This document shows positions 24,783-33,837 of a DNA stretch of 64,000 nt, piece after piece; the stretch's first letter is position 1, and every line of letters begins with the position of its first letter. The translations under genes were made by a program, and so were the position numbers. This DNA comes from Fimbriimonadia bacterium (GTDB lineage Bacteria; Armatimonadota; Fimbriimonadia; Fimbriimonadales; GBS-DC), in contig JAHCHP010000001.1 in the NCBI GenBank assembly GCA_026129765.1, forward strand, positions 236,330 through 300,329, written 5' to 3'. The notes under the pieces were generated by a model. The model saw only the letters and a program-made list of their open reading frames with translations. It was not told where the DNA came from and did not search any database.

Positions 24783-25978
24783 GCAACCGCCCCCTTACGA
24801 TGAACGCCATGCGCTATCCCCAACGCGATCATAAGCACCACTAAGCTGGAACCTCCCAGGCTGACGAAGGGAAGCGGAACTCCGACAGGCGGCAGCCAAC
24901 CAGTGGTCATGATTAGATTCATAATCGATTGGAAACCGATCCACAACCCGATGCTACCCACCACCAGCCGGGCGTAGCGGTCTTTGGCGCGCGAGGCAAT
25001 TGTGAGGCAGCGCGCCACCAAAATCCCCAACATCAGCAGACAGCCCGCGCCCCCGATTAAGCCCAACTCTTCAGAGACGGTCGCAAACACATAATCCGAC
25101 TGCGCAGCGGGCAGATAACGCTTGCTGCGTCCTTCGCCGAATCCCGTGCCGGTAATTCCGCCTTTGCCGAACGCCATTTGCGCTTGAATGATTTGATAGC
25201 CGGAGGTCTCTTCATACTTCCAGGGTTGCCAAAACGAAATCACGCGTTGGAGACGATAGGGTTCTGAGACCACCAGCGCGGTGCCTATAAAAGCGCTGAG
25301 GAACAATAGCAAACCGATCTTCCAGAAGGCTAATCCGCCCAAATAGGCAGCGCAAAAACCGGTTAGCATGATCAGCATCATGGTTCCCATGTCGGGTTGT
25401 TTCAAGACTAAGACACAAGCCCCCAGCCACAATCCGACCCAGATTAAATAAGTTCCAATTCTGCGCTGTCGCTGTCTCAAATCGTGCGCGTAGTAAGAGG
25501 CGATGAAGAGAATGGAGGTCAGTTTCAACATTTCTGAGGGCTGGAAGGTCAGCAGAGGCACGCCGGGAATCCGAAACCAGCGATGGGAACTGTTCAATGT
25601 GACCTTGAAGGGTTCTATATAGGTCAAAACAATCAACGCGATGTTGAACAATAGCAGCGCAACCGCCCACTTTCGGATGAAGGGCAATGGGATGCGGCTG
25701 ACCACAAAGGCGGCGCAAAGCCCCACAACCAGCCATCCCAATTGTGTGATGAGCGGTCGGTAAGCTGCCAACAAGTTCGGCGTCTTCACGTTGTTATGCA
25801 ACAGGTCGACATAACTGACGCTGAAGATTATCCATGCGCCCAGCAGGGTCAACAGCACGCTGGCTCCTAACAGCCAGGAATCCATTCCGAGGATCGTTTC
25901 TGAGCGCGCGCGACTCGGTTTGATGAGATCTGATTTGCGCTTGGCTCTGACGGCTCCTGTGTTTCCATGTATCATCAT
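24779..25978 (-). CDS. ftsW: SEDS glycosyltransferase FtsW
   Basis: FtsW polymerises lipid II into glycan strands at the septum together with FtsI. The 399-residue protein has about ten membrane spans. Motifs include LLTFQPSEMLKLTSILF, KQPDMGTMML and the long loop TGTGFGEGRSKRYLPAAQSDYVFATVSEELG, which holds the catalytic-region residues, and a late GWLPPVGVPLPFVSLGGSS. The basic N-terminal extension is about 30 residues. GAGAGGAT precedes the two tandem ATGs (25978, 25975). It lies between murD and murG. Confidence 0.95.
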   Translation of the reverse strand: MMIHGNTGAVRAKRKSDLIKPSRARSETILGMDSWLLGASVLLTLLGAWIIFSVSYVDLLHNNVKTPNLLAAYRPLITQLGWLVVGLCAAFVVSRIPLPFIRKWAVALLLFNIALIVLTYIEPFKVTLNSSHRWFRIPGVPLLTFQPSEMLKLTSILFIASYYAHDLRQRQRRIGTYLIWVGLWLGACVLVLKQPDMGTMMLIMLTGFCAAYLGGLAFWKIGLLLFLSAFIGTALVVSEPYRLQRVISFWQPWKYEETSGYQIIQAQMAFGKGGITGTGFGEGRSKRYLPAAQSDYVFATVSEELGLIGGAGCLLMLGILVARCLTIASRAKDRYARLVVGSIGLWIGFQSIMNLIMTTGWLPPVGVPLPFVSLGGSSLVVLMIALGIAHGVHRKGAVA

Positions 25979-26061
25979 TTATCCTCTCAAAGTAAGACCG
26001 AATGAACAAACAAAAAAACTGCAATGCATCTATGGGTTCCCCTTGCCTGCAGGGGATGTCT

Positions 26062-27402
26062 TTACAACTGACGAACCAGTTTCTTGAACTGTTCGCCGCG
26101 GTCGATGAAATCGACAAATTGGTCGAAACTGGCGAAAGCAGGCGCAAGAATCACCGTGTCGCCCGGTTCGGCGATTTCCGATGCGCGCGCGACGGCTCTG
26201 TCCAGCGTTTCTACATATTCCCCCATTCCCAGTTCTCGCAACCGGATCAAAAGCTGGTCGACCTGCGTGCCGATAACCAGTACCGCTTTGCTATGCTCCG
26301 CCGCGATCTCCGCGATGGGACCGCCTTCCTGGTTCTTATCATACCCCCCAATGATGGCGACCGGCGGCTGGGGTAGGCTCTTTAAAGTGGCGCGCAACGC
26401 ATCCGCATTCGTACACATCGAGTTATTGATGTAGCAGACGCCTCGTTTCTCCACGACAAACTCCATGCGATGGGGTAGTCCCGGGTAGGAACGCAGACCG
26501 CTCATGACCGCCTCAAACGAAACGCCCGCGACTTCTGCGCAGGCAACTGCCATCAGCGCGTTTTGCAAGTTATGCGAACCGGGCAGGGCAGGGCTGAGCG
26601 CGCCCCGAATCGTTTCCGCTTGTGGGTGGTTCGCCTGATCGATCCAAATCAGATGTCCTGCTGATTGCAGCGCGTTCAATGCGCGGTTTTTCCCATGCAG
26701 CTTAAGAACTTGCAACAGACGCTGGGTTCCTTCATCCGCTTTGTTTAAGATCAGCCAGTCTTCTGCTGTTTGCGCTTGGAAGAGGCGCGCTTTTGCCTGG
26801 GCGTAGTTTTCCCAACTGCCGTGATAATCGAGATGGTCGTTTCGAAGATTGGTTAAAACCCCGATGCGCGGTCTAAACTGTTCCGTTCGCATCAGTTGGA
26901 ACGAACTGACCTCCGCCACCAGCCATTCGTTTGCCTGCGCCTGATGTGCAGCGGTGATCAACGGCATATCGTTTTCTGAGCCAGCCAGGTTGCCGCACAA
27001 CCATGCCTTGATCCCCGCCGATTTCAAAAGATGGTGAATCAAAGCGCAGGTGGTCGATTTCCCGTTCGTCCCAGTGACCGCAATCAGACGTGCTTGGGCA
27101 ATCCGATAGGCAACCTCGGTTTCGCTCCAAACCGGAATGTCTCGATGTTGGGCATACTCAAAGATCGGATGCCAAGGCTTGATGCCGGGGCTGACAACAA
27201 ACAGCGTATAGGGTTCCTCCTGGCTCGGCAAATCAGTTCCCAGTGTGACTTGCGCTCCCAACGCTCTTAAATGGTCGGCTTTTTGTTGAGCGCTGGCATC
27301 GGTCTTGGTGTCATACACCGTGACTGCGCTGCCACGCTCTAACAGCACTTTTGCGCAAGCAATGCCTGTTCGCGCCAAACCAATCACCGCCACACGTTTC
27401 AC
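26062..27402 (-). CDS. murD: UDP-MurNAc-L-Ala-D-Glu ligase MurD
   Basis: MurD adds D-glutamate to UDP-MurNAc-L-Ala. The 446-residue protein shows VAVIGLARTGIACAKVLL at the N-terminus, the ATP loop VTGTNGKSTTCALIHHLL, NDHLDYHG, and the C-terminal domain INNSMCTNADALRATL and IGGYDKNQ. The substitution in the usual NDSKATN motif (here NNSMCTN) is notable: the Ser and the final Asn remain but Lys is Met and Ala is Cys. It overlaps mraY by 4 bp. An 83-bp gap separates it from ftsW. Confidence 0.94.
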   Translation of the reverse strand: MKRVAVIGLARTGIACAKVLLERGSAVTVYDTKTDASAQQKADHLRALGAQVTLGTDLPSQEEPYTLFVVSPGIKPWHPIFEYAQHRDIPVWSETEVAYRIAQARLIAVTGTNGKSTTCALIHHLLKSAGIKAWLCGNLAGSENDMPLITAAHQAQANEWLVAEVSSFQLMRTEQFRPRIGVLTNLRNDHLDYHGSWENYAQAKARLFQAQTAEDWLILNKADEGTQRLLQVLKLHGKNRALNALQSAGHLIWIDQANHPQAETIRGALSPALPGSHNLQNALMAVACAEVAGVSFEAVMSGLRSYPGLPHRMEFVVEKRGVCYINNSMCTNADALRATLKSLPQPPVAIIGGYDKNQEGGPIAEIAAEHSKAVLVIGTQVDQLLIRLRELGMGEYVETLDRAVARASEIAEPGDTVILAPAFASFDQFVDFIDRGEQFKKLVRQL

Positions 27403-28385
27403 CGGTTTGCCTCCCAGATTGCCAGCGATAGAAAGAGTACTCCCACAATCACAAAACGCGCCACGATCTGCGTTTCATGCCATTCTAACCGTTCAAAATG
27501 GTGATGGATGGGAGTGGCGCGGAACAACCGCTTTTTGAACAGTTTCACCCAACTGAGCTGGATGACGACCGATACGATTTCGGCGACGAAAACACCCCCC
27601 AATAGAATCCAGACCACCCCCTCAGACAGAGGCGCGTTTGATCGCAAGAGTGGAATGGCGGAGAGGCTGCCAAAGGCTGCGCCCAACGCCATCGAGCCAG
27701 TGTCGCCCATAAAGACGCGGGCAGGGTGCGCATTCCACCAAAGATAACCCAAGCATGCGCCTGCCCACACCATTGCCGTATCGATGAGCGGAGCAGGGAA
27801 CGCAACGATTCCGCCCATCCCAATAAAAGCAATCGCCGATAGGCTTGCCGCTAAGCCATCCAACCCGTCCGTTAGGTTGAAGGCGTTGATCCAGGCAACC
27901 ATCCACAAAGTGAGAAACGCCAGCCTTCCCACATTGGCTTGCGAGAAGTCGGCTTGTAGGATGTCTGTGTTGGTTTCTCCCGTTGTTAAGCTGGATAACA
28001 TAAAGACCGACAGCGCCGCCAAGCCGAATTGCAGCACTAACTTGGATTTCCACTCCAATCCCCGCCTGCCAGTCCATTTCTTCATCAGGTAGTCGTCGGC
28101 GAACCCTAACAGCGCGAACAGAACCGCGATACTGAGAATGAGAAAAGGCGCGAGGGAGGTGTCGTCCGAGCCGGGTACAAAGATGCGCGCAATACAGCCC
28201 ACCGCCACCGCGATCAGAATGATGAAGCCGCCCATCGTGGGCGTGCCTTCTTTCGCGCGATGGGTTTCAGGCGCATACTCATAAATGGTTTGGCGCGCAT
28301 TGAGCCGTTTGAGCGCGTTGATGATGGGTCTGCCCATGACCACGCCTGTAAAAATTACCAGCATAAACACCAATGGCATGGTCAT
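27399..28385 (-). CDS. mraY: Phospho-MurNAc-pentapeptide transferase MraY
   Basis: MraY transfers phospho-MurNAc-pentapeptide to undecaprenyl phosphate, giving lipid I. The 328-residue product is polytopic and holds the family's catalytic segments: EGTPTMGG, FADDYLMKKWTGRRGLEWKSKL, NLTDGLDGLA, MGDTGSMALG and TPIHHHFE. The frame is open further upstream (to 28463) inside murF, but ATG 28385 overlaps the murF stop as ATGA and gives a normal length, so I use it. Confidence 0.95.
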   Translation of the reverse strand: MTMPLVFMLVIFTGVVMGRPIINALKRLNARQTIYEYAPETHRAKEGTPTMGGFIILIAVAVGCIARIFVPGSDDTSLAPFLILSIAVLFALLGFADDYLMKKWTGRRGLEWKSKLVLQFGLAALSVFMLSSLTTGETNTDILQADFSQANVGRLAFLTLWMVAWINAFNLTDGLDGLAASLSAIAFIGMGGIVAFPAPLIDTAMVWAGACLGYLWWNAHPARVFMGDTGSMALGAAFGSLSAIPLLRSNAPLSEGVVWILLGGVFVAEIVSVVIQLSWVKLFKKRLFRATPIHHHFERLEWHETQIVARFVIVGVLFLSLAIWEANR

Positions 28386-29689
28386 AGCGCGTTCTCCATT
28401 TCCATCGCGCGCGAGCCCTTGAGCAGCAGGCTGTCTCCGGGTCTTAAATGCTCCTTGATCCAACCGCGTAACTGTTTGGCACAGTCCACGTGAAGAATCC
28501 GGTCAGAGGGGAAGCCGCCTTCCTTGGCGGCTTGTGCCGTCCTTAGCATCTCTGGACCTACCAACGCCAGCCAATCCAGCGGTTGCTGAGCCAGCCAGCG
28601 CCCAAGGCTCTGATGGAGGTCAGTAGAGAAATCGCCTAATTCTTTCATATCGCCCAACACTGCCACGCGCTGACCCACACACGGCATCGTGACAAAGGCA
28701 AGCACCGCCGCGCGCATCGAATCGGGGTTTGCGTTGTAAGCATCATTGAGCAGGGTCCAGCCGTCCGGGTGATTGGTTAGAGACATCCGCATGTCGGGCA
28801 TTTGGACCGCTTGGAATCCTTGCAATATTTTTTCTTGTTCGTACCCCAATAACCGAATGACTGTTAAGGCAGCCGCCGCGTTCAGACGCTGATGTTCACC
28901 CATAATAGGCAATTGTATCTCTAAGGGCAAGTCTTCTATGGCAAACGTGAAGACTGGACACCGGCATTGAGAACGCAGGTAGTCATAAAAATGGTCGCGC
29001 TTGGGTAAGACCGCTATCCCTTCAGGCGGCAGACGCCTGAGCAATTCGGCTTTCGCGTTCGCGATGCCCTCGCGTGATCCGCCGACCAACTCGATGTGCG
29101 ACCAGCCGATCTGGGTGATGACGCCGATGTCCGGTTCCGCAATTTCACAGAGCCAATCGATTTGACCCGGTCCGCGCATGCCCATTTCCAGCACGGCATA
29201 CTTGTGAGAATCGCTCAGTTGGAACAGGGTCAACGGCACGCCGATTTCGGTGTTATAGTTGCCCTCCGTTTTGAGGGTCACGCCCGGTTCGCACGCCTCC
29301 AGCGCGGCGGCAATCCATTCTTTGACACTGGTTTTGCCGGTGCTGCCGGTGATGGCGATTACCTTAACCCGATGGGAACGACGATAAGCGTTCGCCAATT
29401 TGCCCAAAGCGTGAATAGGCGACTCAACAACCAGTAACCGTTCGAGCAGGGCTTCTGGGAAGTGGTCAGGGATATATTGGACTACCGCGCCCATTGCGCC
29501 TTGTTCCAGCGCGTTCAAAACAAAATGATGACCGTCGGTCCGCTCTCCAAAGAGCGCAAAAAAGAGATCGCCCGGCTGAACTTTCCGGCTGTCAACACAC
29601 GCGCCTGTGACCTGCAGGTTTGCAACCGAAACTGCAGGAGGGGGCGCGCCGATGGATTGCGCAACCTCTGAGAATGTGAACGGTTTCAT
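28382..29689 (-). CDS. murF: UDP-MurNAc-tripeptide:D-Ala-D-Ala ligase MurF
   Basis: MurF adds D-Ala-D-Ala to complete the pentapeptide. The 435-residue protein has the N-terminal FALFGERTDGHHFV region, ATP loop ITGSTGKTSVKEWIAAALE, TEGNYNTEIGVPL, LEMGMRGPGQIDWLCEIA and the C-terminal LLNDAYNANPDSM. The C-terminus LLLKGSRAMEMEN is typical. It is coupled to murE and mraY by 4-bp overlaps. Confidence 0.95.
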   Translation of the reverse strand: MKPFTFSEVAQSIGAPPPAVSVANLQVTGACVDSRKVQPGDLFFALFGERTDGHHFVLNALEQGAMGAVVQYIPDHFPEALLERLLVVESPIHALGKLANAYRRSHRVKVIAITGSTGKTSVKEWIAAALEACEPGVTLKTEGNYNTEIGVPLTLFQLSDSHKYAVLEMGMRGPGQIDWLCEIAEPDIGVITQIGWSHIELVGGSREGIANAKAELLRRLPPEGIAVLPKRDHFYDYLRSQCRCPVFTFAIEDLPLEIQLPIMGEHQRLNAAAALTVIRLLGYEQEKILQGFQAVQMPDMRMSLTNHPDGWTLLNDAYNANPDSMRAAVLAFVTMPCVGQRVAVLGDMKELGDFSTDLHQSLGRWLAQQPLDWLALVGPEMLRTAQAAKEGGFPSDRILHVDCAKQLRGWIKEHLRPGDSLLLKGSRAMEMENAL

Positions 29690-31146
29690 CGATAGAAATC
29701 CAGCACCACTTGACGGTCTTCAAAGGGTATTTTTTCTTCTCCAATTATCTGATAATTTTCGTGACCTTTACCAGCCAGCAGAATCAAATCGCCAGGCTGC
29801 GCCTCTTGCAAAGCGAGATGAATGGCGCGTTTGCGGTCTGGCTCCACAACCACTTTGTTCTTCTGGTCAGGCTCAATTCCTTGCAGGATGTCGTCCAAAA
29901 TTTTCTGTGGGTCTTCTGTTCTGGGATTGTCGGAGGTCAGGATGACCCGGTCTGCCCATTCACAAGCCGCGCGCCCCATCAATGGGCGTTTGCGAGCATC
30001 ACGGTCGCCGCCCGCGCCAAACAGGATGACTAAGCGTTGGGGCTTCAAGTCGCGCGCCGCTTTGAGGACGTTCTCTAAGGCATCGGGAGTATGCGCGAAG
30101 TCGACATAGACCGAAAAATCTTGTTCTAACGGCACGCGCTCGAATCTGCCCGGCACGCGCTCGACCACCTGCAGACCCTGTTGAATGGCTTCGGTGGAAA
30201 TGCCCAACACAAGCGCGGCAGCCGCGGCAGCGAGTCCGTTAGACAGGTTGTAGGGCGCGCTCAGTTGAAGCGCAACATCAAAACGTTCATAGTACGGCGA
30301 CTCGATCTGAAATCGTAAGCCTTTCTTTTCGATATTCGGATTGACGGCGCGGATGGCTGACTCTGGTGCGGTGCCAAAGCCGATCACTTTGCCGGATGCG
30401 CGTTTCAAGAACCAATCGCCCCATTCGGAGTCGAGGTTGAGGAGAGAATGGAACGGTTTCTCGCTTTGCTCTGCCAACTCCGTGAACAACCTCAGTTTGG
30501 CATTCGCGTACTCCTCCATGGTGTGGTGAAAATCCAGGTGGTCTTGGGTCAGATTCAAAAAGACTCCGATATCGAACCGCGCGCCATCGACACGCATTTG
30601 CGCTAAAGCATGAGACGAAACTTCCATCACGGTTGCGCGCGCGCCGTCGGCAAGCACTTCTTGCAAAATGGCTTGTAATTGATATACTTCTGGCGTTGTG
30701 AAACCTAAATCACGATAATCACCCTTCCACTTGCAGCCCAAAGTCCCTATCAATGCGACTGGTATGCCCGCGCTTTCCAGTATAGAATGAAGCAGGTGAG
30801 AGGCGGTGGTTTTACCATTTGTGCCAGTGAGACCGATCAGGCGCAGGTGGCGGCTGGGGTCGTTGTAAAACCGTTGAGCGATTTGCCAAAGCGCTATGCG
30901 CGTATCTGGCACGCGGGCATAAACCGGCAGGTTTTCAGGCGCAGCTCTATCATTAGAGATGAGCGCGGCGGCCGCTCCCGCTTGGATGGCTTCAGGAAGG
31001 AACTCGTGTCCGTCCTGACGACTACCAACCAAAGCGATGTAGAGATCGCCCTTTTTCAGCGCGCGCGTATCGACACAGAGACCCTGGATAGGGGTATCTC
31101 CGCTGATTTCCGCGTTCAGTCCATTCATCAGTTCCAAGAATCGCAT
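29686..31146 (-). CDS. murE: UDP-MurNAc-tripeptide synthetase MurE (meso-Dap type)
   Basis: MurE adds the third residue of the stem peptide. The 486-residue protein has LTGTNGKTTASHLLHSIL, TTPEVYQLQ, VSSHALAQMRVDG, DHLDFH and VDFAHTPDALENVL. The motif DNPRTEDP (in VILTSDNPRTEDPQ) is the recognised signature for meso-diaminopimelate, rather than lysine, as substrate. That points to a meso-Dap peptidoglycan. It starts 7 bp after ftsI and overlaps murF by 4 bp. Confidence 0.96.
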   Translation of the reverse strand: MRFLELMNGLNAEISGDTPIQGLCVDTRALKKGDLYIALVGSRQDGHEFLPEAIQAGAAAALISNDRAAPENLPVYARVPDTRIALWQIAQRFYNDPSRHLRLIGLTGTNGKTTASHLLHSILESAGIPVALIGTLGCKWKGDYRDLGFTTPEVYQLQAILQEVLADGARATVMEVSSHALAQMRVDGARFDIGVFLNLTQDHLDFHHTMEEYANAKLRLFTELAEQSEKPFHSLLNLDSEWGDWFLKRASGKVIGFGTAPESAIRAVNPNIEKKGLRFQIESPYYERFDVALQLSAPYNLSNGLAAAAAALVLGISTEAIQQGLQVVERVPGRFERVPLEQDFSVYVDFAHTPDALENVLKAARDLKPQRLVILFGAGGDRDARKRPLMGRAACEWADRVILTSDNPRTEDPQKILDDILQGIEPDQKNKVVVEPDRKRAIHLALQEAQPGDLILLAGKGHENYQIIGEEKIPFEDRQVVLDFYR

Positions 31147-31153
31147 CGATTTT

Positions 31154-33013
31154 CTATCTTTTGACAGGGATGTCTTTGGGCAATTTCCAGTACCAAATCA
31201 ACTGTTGCGCGATGTCCCGGAAGACAGGCGCAGCAACGGCTCCGCCGTAGTACCCTTCTTTTGGTTCGTCGATCATCACCAACACCACCGCTTTGGGTTG
31301 ATCGGCTGGCACAAACCCAACAAAGGAGGCGACATGTTTGGTCTTATCATATCCATTGACGATGACCCTCGGCTTCTGATTACGGTCGCCGGGCTTGGGC
31401 TGCACAATGATTTCTCTCGGTTTCCGCGCCGTTCCCGTTTTTCCTGAAAGCGTGTAGCCTTCCACCGCCGCCGCTTTGCCTGTACCCGTTTCCACGGTCT
31501 TGACAAGCCATTGGCGTACCATGCGCGCTATCTCTGGAGAGATGACCTGACGCTTTGCGATGGGGCGGTTGGATAGAACGATATGCGGTTGAACCCAAAC
31601 GCCATCATTCGCTAAAACGCAGTAGGCGGACGCGATTCCTAAAGGTGTCGCGTCGATGCCTTGCCCATACGAGATAGTGGCGGCGCGCAGTTGGGGCGCA
31701 TGCCATTCGCTGGGGTCTGTGAGATAGCCGCGCGCCTCGTAAGGGAATTCTATCTGGGTCGGTTGCAGCAATCCGAACTGGTTCGCGCAATCGTACATGC
31801 GCCTGGGTTTCAAGGCATTGGCGATCTGCACCATCGAAGTGTTGCAGGATTGTGAAAGCACGCTCTCCAACGAGAGGCTGCCATGTCCATGCGGATGCCC
31901 GTGCCTATCGCAAGTCAGAGTAGTTTTGCCTACCGTGATCTTGCCATTGCATTGGAACCATTGATTGGAGCGGATTGATTTGGTTTGGAGCGCGTAGGCG
32001 ACGGTAATCGGTTTGAAAATGGAACCCGGCTCAATTCGAAACATTGCTGCTTGATTGGTATAAGCAGAGGGCAGGGCGGGAGATTTGCTGTTGGGCGTGA
32101 AGGTGGGGCGATTCGCGAGCGCAAGCACCTCGCCCGTCGTAGGGTCCATCACGATGGCAATCGCGCCTTTCGGGCGATGTTTATTCATCACTTTGTCCAA
32201 TGCCGATTCGACCGCGCTCTGAACAGTGAGGTCCAGGGTGGTCACGACATCGGTTCCATTCACCGGCGGCGTGTATTGCTCCCGTGCTTCGGGGATTATC
32301 CATCCGCTGGGGTCTTTTTCGCCCGAAACAAAGCCATCTTTGCCCGCCAGCATCTCATCCATCTTTTTTTGGAGACCGTCTCTGGCGACCAATTGAATCG
32401 GTTCGTTCTCTTTCTCTTCCACATTCACATAGCCGAGAGCATGCGCCGCAAGCGATCCGTTGGGGTAGCGGCACCGCTGAAACTCCTCAATGGACAGTTC
32501 GCCCACCTGGTCTGAGAAAAGCGTGGCGTTTTGTTTCCGGCTCTGAGCTTGCCGGGTTTGGTAATCATTTTTCATCGCTTCTAACCGGGACCGCGGCACA
32601 CTGCGCGCCACTCGAGTATAGGTTTTATCTTCTCGCTGGGCTTCTATGATTCTAACTTTGAGTGTTTCTTTGGGAACTTGGAGATGTTTGGCTAACCACT
32701 GGGAGGCGGTCTCCACATTGCCCACTTTCTGGGGATTGATACCCACATGTCCCACCTTCTCGCTGCAGACTAAAATCTGGTGGTTGCGATCCAGAATCGC
32801 GCCGCGCTGCGCGGGCAACCGGATGGTGGTTGCACGGTTCTCATCGGCTTTTTTCGCCAGTTCCTGCGCTTGGAAGATTTGCAGTTGTACAAGTCTTACC
32901 ACAATGAGCGCCAAGCCAAGAGTCATCAAAACAGTAGCCAGCAGAATCCGGAACTGATCCTGCTGTGCCGTCCGCTCTTGAGGTGTCGGTCTGGATTGCA
33001 TGGAGCGTTGCAT
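31154..33013 (-). CDS. ftsI: Septal transpeptidase FtsI / PBP2-type
   Basis: A class B penicillin-binding protein that cross-links septal peptidoglycan with FtsW. The 619-residue protein has one N-terminal membrane span (about 22-44), a PBP dimer domain with RGAILDRN, and a transpeptidase domain. The active-site serine is Ser331 in SIFK, followed by SCN (389-391) and KTG (525-527). No PASTA repeats are present. Ser, Ala and Gln-rich stretches between 140 and 190 are family-variable. It lies between ftsL and murE. Confidence 0.95.
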   Translation of the reverse strand: MQRSMQSRPTPQERTAQQDQFRILLATVLMTLGLALIVVRLVQLQIFQAQELAKKADENRATTIRLPAQRGAILDRNHQILVCSEKVGHVGINPQKVGNVETASQWLAKHLQVPKETLKVRIIEAQREDKTYTRVARSVPRSRLEAMKNDYQTRQAQSRKQNATLFSDQVGELSIEEFQRCRYPNGSLAAHALGYVNVEEKENEPIQLVARDGLQKKMDEMLAGKDGFVSGEKDPSGWIIPEAREQYTPPVNGTDVVTTLDLTVQSAVESALDKVMNKHRPKGAIAIVMDPTTGEVLALANRPTFTPNSKSPALPSAYTNQAAMFRIEPGSIFKPITVAYALQTKSIRSNQWFQCNGKITVGKTTLTCDRHGHPHGHGSLSLESVLSQSCNTSMVQIANALKPRRMYDCANQFGLLQPTQIEFPYEARGYLTDPSEWHAPQLRAATISYGQGIDATPLGIASAYCVLANDGVWVQPHIVLSNRPIAKRQVISPEIARMVRQWLVKTVETGTGKAAAVEGYTLSGKTGTARKPREIIVQPKPGDRNQKPRVIVNGYDKTKHVASFVGFVPADQPKAVVLVMIDEPKEGYYGGAVAAPVFRDIAQQLIWYWKLPKDIPVKR

Positions 33014-33027
33014 TGGATTGTATCCTG

Positions 33028-33468
33028 TTAATGCGTCAATGCGCCAATGACGACCGGATCGGGCGTATTATGCGGCTGTAATACAAGCGATTTTTTTTCT
33101 GAGGCGGGAATCATACCGGCTTCTTGCGCCCACTTCGCCACATCCAGCGGCGCGGTGCGCTGTTTGAGTTCCGCCTTCAGGTCGTCCTTCTGCTGTAGTG
33201 AACGAACGATTTGCTGGTTTAGCTCGACTTTGGTTCGTGTCTCCGCATTTAGTATCGCGAAGCCGTTCAAGGCAATCGTGCCTAACACGAAGATAATTCC
33301 CACGCTCAACGCCCATTTCAGCAAGCAGAGAATTTCTCGCTTTTTGTGTTGTCGCGTCAGTTTTCCGTCCGGCTTGACCGCTTTGGCAGTGACGGTGTAC
33401 CGGACACGGCTGTTGACATGGGCAGCGCGTTGCCGCGCTTTGCTTCTTTCTAATGTTGCTCCATGCAT
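33028..33468 (-). CDS. ftsL: FtsL-like division protein
   Basis: A 146-residue bitopic protein: basic cytoplasmic tail (1-50), one membrane span (about 51-72, WALSVGIIFVLGTIALNGFA), then a periplasmic coiled coil (about 75-108). FtsL pairs with DivIC/FtsB and activates FtsWI. Sequence conservation is low in this family, so the call rests on topology and position just before ftsI. A 369-bp repeat-filled gap separates it from rsmH; in most dcw clusters they are adjacent. Confidence 0.75.
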   Translation of the reverse strand: MHGATLERSKARQRAAHVNSRVRYTVTAKAVKPDGKLTRQHKKREILCLLKWALSVGIIFVLGTIALNGFAILNAETRTKVELNQQIVRSLQQKDDLKAELKQRTAPLDVAKWAQEAGMIPASEKKSLVLQPHNTPDPVVIGALTH

Positions 33469-33837
33469 CTGAGTCCCCTCCTATCTCTATCGAATAGGTT
33501 TGATGTTAGTGTTCAGTTTATCTGAACGAATTACCCTTGCTACATCCCCATAAAAAATGTTTCTTGTTCGGGTTGCCCTCTTTATCAGATGAGAGAACTA
33601 AAAACCCGCCGTTATTCCCGTTGGTCATCCTCGCGAAAGCGGGGAACAAGGGAACCCAGTTTTTGAGAAGCAGATTCTTCGCTATGCTCAGAATGACATG
33701 GGGCAGATTCTGCCAACTTTGTCATGCCGAGCGCAGCCGAAGCATCTGCTATTACCTTTTTGAGACATTTTCCTACGGAGGGGTTTTCAAAAACAACCCG
33801 CTCCTACCCAATCCCTTCCCCCTAAAGGGGGAAGGGT
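33469..33837. repeat. Repeat-filled gap between rsmH and ftsL
   Basis: This 369-bp gap interrupts the dcw cluster. It holds AGATTCTTCGCTATGCTCAG (33672-33698), GTCATGCCGAGCGCAGCCGA (33721-33748), a decayed CCTCGCgaaaGCGGGG palindrome near 33630 and a pyrimidine/purine palindrome CCCTTCCCCC / GGGGGAAGGG (about 33812-33835). The same elements recur at 6322 and 16451-16560. No gene or clear promoter for ftsL is visible, though an internal start site within the gap cannot be excluded. Confidence 0.7.
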
